Positions 59,765 through 64,000 of a DNA stretch of 64,000 bases are shown piece after piece (within the stretch, counting starts at the first letter, position 1; each line of letters opens with the position of its first letter). The position numbers and the translations under genes are program-made. A model generated the notes under the pieces. It did no database searches, was not told where the DNA came from, and saw only the letters and a program-made list of their open reading frames with translations. This DNA comes from Synechococcus sp. Cruz-7E5 (GTDB taxonomy: Bacteria > Cyanobacteriota > Cyanobacteriia > PCC-6307 > Cyanobiaceae): positions 26,341 through 90,340 of the forward strand of contig NZ_JAGQCE010000013.1 of the NCBI RefSeq assembly GCF_024345995.1, written 5' to 3'.

Positions 59765-60661
59765 TCAGGGTGTCGATGGATTGGCCGCTTGAAGCTCCTG
59801 CAGCGCAGCGATGCGGTGCTCCAGCGGCGGATGGGAGGCGAACAGCCCCAGCAGGCTGGGTGGCCCGGCGATCTTGAACGGGGCCAGCGCCGTCCCGTCA
59901 CGGGGTTCGAGAAGATCCTGGGTCTGGCCCAGCAACTGGAGAGCTCCCACCATGGCGTCAGCATCGGTGAGGCGGGCGGCTCCGGCATCGGCGCGGAACT
60001 CCCGGTGCCGCGAGAACCAGGCGGTGACGAGGGAACCTGCTATCCCCAGCAACAGTTCCAGAGGCCAGATCAGCGCAGAGATCGGTGGCGGCTGGCGACC
60101 CTGGTCCTCGGAGCGTCGGGGCAGCAGCAGGGCGATGGCCCGGGCCAGGAACATCACGAAGGCATTGATCACCCCCTGCAGCAGGGCCATGGTCACCATG
60201 TCGCCGTTGCCGACATGGCTCATCTCATGGGCCAGCACCGCTTCCAGCTCCGCCTGCGGCATGCCTTCGAGAATCCCGCTGGAAACAGCCACCAGGGCGC
60301 TCTCAGGCGAGGCGCCGGTGGCGAAAGCATTCCACTCCGGCGAGGCGTAGACCCCCACCTCGGGCATGGGCAACTCGGCCTTGTTCGCCAGGCGGGCCAC
60401 CGTCTCGACCAGCCAGAGGGCACTGGCGCCCTCTCTGCCATCGACCAGTTGCACCCCCATCGCCTGAATGGCCGATTGCCTTGAGACCTGAAGTGAGATC
60501 CAGGAGCCGATGACACCCCAGCCGAAGCTGCCGATCAGAAGGGGTATCAGAGGAAGATCAGGAGGCAGCCAGCCCGTGGCCACCCCCAGCCAGAGCAACA
60601 CCGAGATCGTGGCGACGACCGCCAGGTTCGTGATCAGAAAGAGAACGGTTCGGAGCACCAT
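59765..60661 (-). CDS. M48-family membrane metalloprotease (HtpX-like)
   Basis: 298 aa. Two N-terminal helices (about 5-30 and 40-58), zinc site HEMSH at 145-149 in LEAVLAHEMSHVGNGDMVTM, a further helix pair, and the third ligand Glu in HREFRADAGAARLTD (about residue 221). HtpX degrades damaged membrane proteins and is stress-induced. Convergent with the ABC operon. Confidence 0.93.
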   Translation of the reverse strand: MVLRTVLFLITNLAVVATISVLLWLGVATGWLPPDLPLIPLLIGSFGWGVIGSWISLQVSRQSAIQAMGVQLVDGREGASALWLVETVARLANKAELPMPEVGVYASPEWNAFATGASPESALVAVSSGILEGMPQAELEAVLAHEMSHVGNGDMVTMALLQGVINAFVMFLARAIALLLPRRSEDQGRQPPPISALIWPLELLLGIAGSLVTAWFSRHREFRADAGAARLTDADAMVGALQLLGQTQDLLEPRDGTALAPFKIAGPPSLLGLFASHPPLEHRIAALQELQAANPSTP

Positions 60662-60699
60662 GACTGCCGGGCCGGTGAATACTTTGAAGCTCTCTGGAT

Positions 60700-61911
60700 C
60701 TACAACCGGCTGAGCAGTTCGGTCTTCTTGGCCGTGAACTCTTCATCGGTGAGGATTCCCTTTTGCTTGAGTTCACCGAGGCGCTCAAGGGCGCTCAGCA
60801 CATCTGCTTCGCCGGAGACTGCAGTTCCGCCGGGTCGTTCGGGCGTGGCAGCCACGGGCCGAAGGCTCGAGAGGCTGAGCAGACCTTCCGGAGTGACGAA
60901 AACAGGATCCCCCTTTGATGAGCCCTGGGCCAGCCCGGTGATCGGTTGGTCCTGAACGTCATAGAGGTTGACCGTGCCATTCAGGTCGACGGCGAGACGG
61001 CCCTGCTCGGAGAAATAGGCGTAGCGAACTTCATCCTGGGATCCCGAGGCATTCGGTGTCCCCAGTTCGGCCGGCCACCAGGTCGGTGTCGGCTGGATCG
61101 GCTGCATGGGTTGGAGGGGCTGCATTGGCTGCATCGGCTGCATCGCTTGCATCGGTTGCATCGGTTGAAACGCCTGCTGGCCCGCCACGCTGCTCTGCTG
61201 CTGGCTTCCCGTTCCCGAACTCTGGGCCTGCTGTGATCCAGCGGACATCGTCGAGAGGGACGTCAGGCTGACGCTGCCCGACGGTGTGCTGAACACCACT
61301 CCGCCGCTCCCTTGTTGCTGGGAGAACCCGCCGATCTGGTGATCGCCTGTTTCATAAACATCGACCTTGCCGTTCACGTCGACGGCGACGCGGCCGGAAT
61401 CGGAGAAATAGGCATAGCGGACATTGTTCTGGGCACCGGTGGCATTGGGGGTGCCCAATTCGGGAGGCCACCATGTGTCCCGGGGATCTGGCCTGAACAG
61501 ACTGGGGCCAACCGCATGGCCACTGAAGCTCATCTGCTGACCGCCGCCGTGGATCTGCTGCTGATGGCCGCTACCGCTCTGGGACTGCGACTGAAAGCTT
61601 CCGAGTGGAAACAGCTCACTCTGGGTTGAAAGCACATCGGAGATGGCCTGGCAGAGCCCATCCACCCTCGCCTTGAGCGTGTTGTTGAACATATCGCCAA
61701 GCATCATCATCCCGCCCTTCATCCATTGCCCGGACCCGGCGAATTCGGGGTGACTGAACTGGGCCATGCCACCTCTGCCCTTGAGCATGGCGTACATCAT
61801 GTGGATGACGGCATCCTGGCTGAAGCCATAACGCTGGGCCAGGTCGTTGACGACTTTGAGCCCTTCGGCAGTGAGTTGTTCCATATCAACGGAGAGTGTT
61901 GATCCAGGCAT
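60700..61911 (-). CDS. SHOCT-domain protein with two 75-residue internal repeats
   Basis: 403 aa. Residues 1-100 are helical (LTAEGLKVVNDLAQRYGFSQ; the Met-rich stretch WMKGGMMMLGDMFNNTLKAR). Then two copies of one unit, 146-220 (TWWPPELGTPNATGAQNNVR, YAYFSDSGRVAVDVNGKVDV) and 277-351 (TWWPAELGTPNASGSQDEVR, YAYFSEQGRLAVDLNGTVNL). They are joined by a Gln/Ser linker and a QPM repeat. The C-terminus is a SHOCT helix pair (LERLGELKQKGILTDEEFTA). Probably a cytosolic or surface-adaptor protein; no enzyme motif. Confidence 0.75.
   Translation of the reverse strand: MPGSTLSVDMEQLTAEGLKVVNDLAQRYGFSQDAVIHMMYAMLKGRGGMAQFSHPEFAGSGQWMKGGMMMLGDMFNNTLKARVDGLCQAISDVLSTQSELFPLGSFQSQSQSGSGHQQQIHGGGQQMSFSGHAVGPSLFRPDPRDTWWPPELGTPNATGAQNNVRYAYFSDSGRVAVDVNGKVDVYETGDHQIGGFSQQQGSGGVVFSTPSGSVSLTSLSTMSAGSQQAQSSGTGSQQQSSVAGQQAFQPMQPMQAMQPMQPMQPLQPMQPIQPTPTWWPAELGTPNASGSQDEVRYAYFSEQGRLAVDLNGTVNLYDVQDQPITGLAQGSSKGDPVFVTPEGLLSLSSLRPVAATPERPGGTAVSGEADVLSALERLGELKQKGILTDEEFTAKKTELLSRL
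61090..61167 (-). repeat. 9-bp tandem repeat encoding Gln-Pro-Met
   Basis: About eight degenerate copies of CATCGGCTG (plus strand) encode the run QPMQPMQAMQPMQPM and beyond in the SHOCT protein. Unit length is a multiple of three, so copy changes keep the frame. Confidence 0.85.
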
Positions 61912-62081
61912 GAGCCCAAGCGGCCGAACCTGAAAGCAACGCGAAGGAAACAGATGATTTCTTATCTCTTGAACCTATCACTCACTCAGCCCTTACACGA
62001 GAGCAAGAGTGCCGCAGTGAACATTTCGGCGAAGCCCGTCAAGGTTCTTCGTCGCAGATCCGCCAGCGCCGGGGGCTCCGC

Positions 62082-63842
62082 TCAGCTGTCCTTCGGCAGG
62101 TCCGACGCCGGCAGGCTGCCCCACTCGAGTGTGGTGGCAAGGGGAATCGCGCGCTTGTGGAGTGCCTCCTCCAGGCGTCGCAGCAGTTCCCTCTTCATCG
62201 ACCATTGCTGCCCCGTGGCCGTCTGAATCAGCACGCTGACCTCGATGCCCTGTGGATTCACGGCATCGACAGCCCTGAGCATGGGGGGATCCAGCAATCG
62301 GCTCTTCCAGGGTGACTCCGCGGCGAAGGCCTCCAGTTCTTGCTGGATCACCCGCAGCGCCTGCCGCAACGAACCGATCCGATGTGAGAGGACCAGGTAG
62401 ATCAGGGCACCTGAGCGGAGCTTGGTGTGGTTGACCAGGCGGTCGACCAGTCCATGCTGAACCACCACCAGCTGTTGATCGACCGTGCGGAACTGGGCAC
62501 TGAGGATGCCGATGTCCACCACCTCTCCACTGGAGCTACCCACTTCGATCCAGTCGCCGATTGCATAGCGATCCTCCAGAAGCACCACCAGACCGGAAAC
62601 AAAATCCCGCAGCAACCCCTGGAACACGAACACCAACGCTCCGAGCAACGCCCCTCCGGCGAGCAGTCCGCTGGCACTGATCCCACTGACAACCTCCAGG
62701 TCGAAGGCCCACCAGCCCAGCAGAACAATCCCGGCAGCCAGGGTGATCAGCCGATCGATGACGCTGCGAAGGGTTCGATAACGTTGCAGGCGGCGAGGAT
62801 GCTGATCGGATGGCTGACGGCCGCTTGACAGCCACTGGCGCAGCAGGAAGTTGGCCAGGGCCCGGACGATCAGCAGAACGATCGCTACCACAAGGATCTT
62901 GAAGAACAGCAGCCCCGGCTGCAGGAGAAGGGTCAGTCCGAGCGTGAACTGGCCGGGAAGCGCCATCGTTGCCAGGGCCCCCATCGACCTGGCGATCAGC
63001 AGAACAACCAAGAACACACCGATGCTGATCAGGCTCGCGCTCTGGAGAAGCACATCGAGCTGAACTGACGTCCCCTGCCTGGCCAGCTGGGCCTCATACA
63101 GATGGGCTTGCCAGCGTTGGGTCCGTTGCCAGACCGCCAGCAGTGCCACCAGCAGAGCCACCATCATCAGCTGGGCCAGCCCCAGCAGGCCGAGGATGCG
63201 GGCATGCGACTCAGGCCGCAGCCACTCCCTGGCATGACGGAGGCGCGATTCGAGTGTGTTTCGCCATCGATCCGCCAGTTCAGAGGCGGGAAGGCCGTTG
63301 AAGCGGGAGTCTGCATCGGTGACCGTCAGCACCGGCATCGGGTCCCGTCCGGGAAAGCGGGCCTCCAGCACCGGAAGTCCCTCATTGCTCATGATCGTAG
63401 CCAGGTTCACCTCATCGGGATTGCTGCGAGATGACCAGCGATGGATGTCGCAGGCGGGCTGGCCGGTAGTTTCGGCACCCTGCTTTGACCGGATGCTTCT
63501 GCTTACCCAGAAGTCGGCCAGCAATTCGCCTGGATTGCAGATCGCCTGGGGGGAATAGAGCAAGCGGAGGTTGTTCTCGATCAACCGTGCACGCAACTCA
63601 GCATCCGGCCCATCGGAATCGCTCAGCACCGGCACCGCCACAGTGATGGCCGGCACACCAAGAATCGACACTTTGGCGGTGTCGAAGCTTCCCACCTGTG
63701 TTGTGACTGACTTTGACGCTTCGGCTGCAGATCTCTCAGTGCTCGGCCCTTTGGCAGCGGCTATGGCATCGCTGCTGCCAAAGGGCCAGCCCAGGATCAG
63801 CGTCAGGCTGAGGGCCAGCAGGGCGGCGAGAAGGCGCGGCAT
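62082..63842 (-). CDS. MscS-family mechanosensitive channel with a large periplasmic N-terminus
   Basis: 586 aa. Signal peptide (LLAALLALSLTLILGWPFGS), a soluble domain to about residue 210, then five helices. The pore helix region ASGLLAGGALLGALVFVFQG is followed by the MscS beta domain (LLRDFVSGLVVLLEDRYAIG, DWIEVGSSSGEVVDIGIL, RTVDQQLVVVQHGLVDRLV). Longer than E. coli MscS (286 aa), as in many cyanobacterial MscS-like proteins. Gates open under membrane tension to release solutes. Confidence 0.92.
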   Translation of the reverse strand: MPRLLAALLALSLTLILGWPFGSSDAIAAAKGPSTERSAAEASKSVTTQVGSFDTAKVSILGVPAITVAVPVLSDSDGPDAELRARLIENNLRLLYSPQAICNPGELLADFWVSRSIRSKQGAETTGQPACDIHRWSSRSNPDEVNLATIMSNEGLPVLEARFPGRDPMPVLTVTDADSRFNGLPASELADRWRNTLESRLRHAREWLRPESHARILGLLGLAQLMMVALLVALLAVWQRTQRWQAHLYEAQLARQGTSVQLDVLLQSASLISIGVFLVVLLIARSMGALATMALPGQFTLGLTLLLQPGLLFFKILVVAIVLLIVRALANFLLRQWLSSGRQPSDQHPRRLQRYRTLRSVIDRLITLAAGIVLLGWWAFDLEVVSGISASGLLAGGALLGALVFVFQGLLRDFVSGLVVLLEDRYAIGDWIEVGSSSGEVVDIGILSAQFRTVDQQLVVVQHGLVDRLVNHTKLRSGALIYLVLSHRIGSLRQALRVIQQELEAFAAESPWKSRLLDPPMLRAVDAVNPQGIEVSVLIQTATGQQWSMKRELLRRLEEALHKRAIPLATTLEWGSLPASDLPKDS

Positions 63843-64000
63843 CCAGGCCCGGTGAAGAGGTGATTCGTTCTAAGAGTTTGCGGAAAAACCGGCTGAACAG
63901 TCGTGTTTTCCCTCCCGAGAGCTGATCCCGCTCTGTTCGTGCTGTATTTCGCTGATTCAGCGATTCAGAACTCCCGAAATCAGTCGTATCGCCTCGTCTT

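Overview
The window comes from a high-GC unicellular picocyanobacterium of the Synechococcus/Cyanobium type. The evidence is chlorophyll synthase (chlG), the cytochrome b6f subunit PetP, a phylloquinone-type methyltransferase (menG), two high-light-inducible (Hli) proteins, a CysA/T/W-SbpA sulfate importer of cyanobacterial type with a CysR-like regulator, and very short spacers. I see no insertion sequence, prophage, CRISPR array or rRNA. The only RNA gene found is a tRNA-Ser(CGA).

Layout. 1-13 kb is housekeeping: trmH, a lipoprotein HtrA-like protease, an alkyltransferase-like protein, rsmB, PBP1A, chlG-petP, hisF, menG, glyQ, comEC, tRNA-Ser. 13-24 kb is looser accessory DNA: small membrane proteins, a cytochrome P450, a FetAB-like ABC pair, pterin dehydratase, DUF305, a thioredoxin-like protein, a TPR protein and a KefB-like antiporter. 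24.5-25.2 kb is a compact hli operon enclosing two micro-membrane-protein genes. 25.3-31 kb is metal-related: a P-type ATPase, a perfect Fur/Zur-type palindrome, a CobW metallochaperone, a cobW/znuB chimeric pseudogene carrying a 20-bp perfect inverted repeat, and a flavoprotein. 31-33.3 kb is AT-richer and looks acquired: a decapeptide-repeat protein, a DsrE-like protein, and a DUF2459 lipoprotein gene ending in an attC-like site.

34-43 kb is a sulfur island: a ChrA-family transporter, a class II amidotransferase, two SbpA paralogues, a cysteine-poor Rrf2 regulator, a CysR-like Crp regulator, CysA and CysTW. Three of its promoters share a GNTAACCGT motif. 44.5-47 kb has a Nif11-like small protein and a PhoX phosphatase. 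47-50.6 kb is a persulfide/sulfite-handling cluster (ArsR regulator, methyltransferase, TauE exporter, YgaP-like rhodanese, persulfide dioxygenase-rhodanese). 50.6-55.7 kb has pdxH, a YCII protein, an acetolactate-decarboxylase-like/CARDB protein and, most notably, a single-chain heme oxygenase-HemN fusion. 56-59.7 kb is a MacA/MacB-type tripartite efflux set. The window ends with an M48 protease, a SHOCT protein with two internal repeats, and an MscS channel.

The best leads for something undescribed are the heme oxygenase-HemN fusion, the templated palindrome in the cobW/znuB chimera, the attC-like cassette end, the sulfur-promoter motif, the ALDC-like/CARDB protein and the hli/micro-protein operon.
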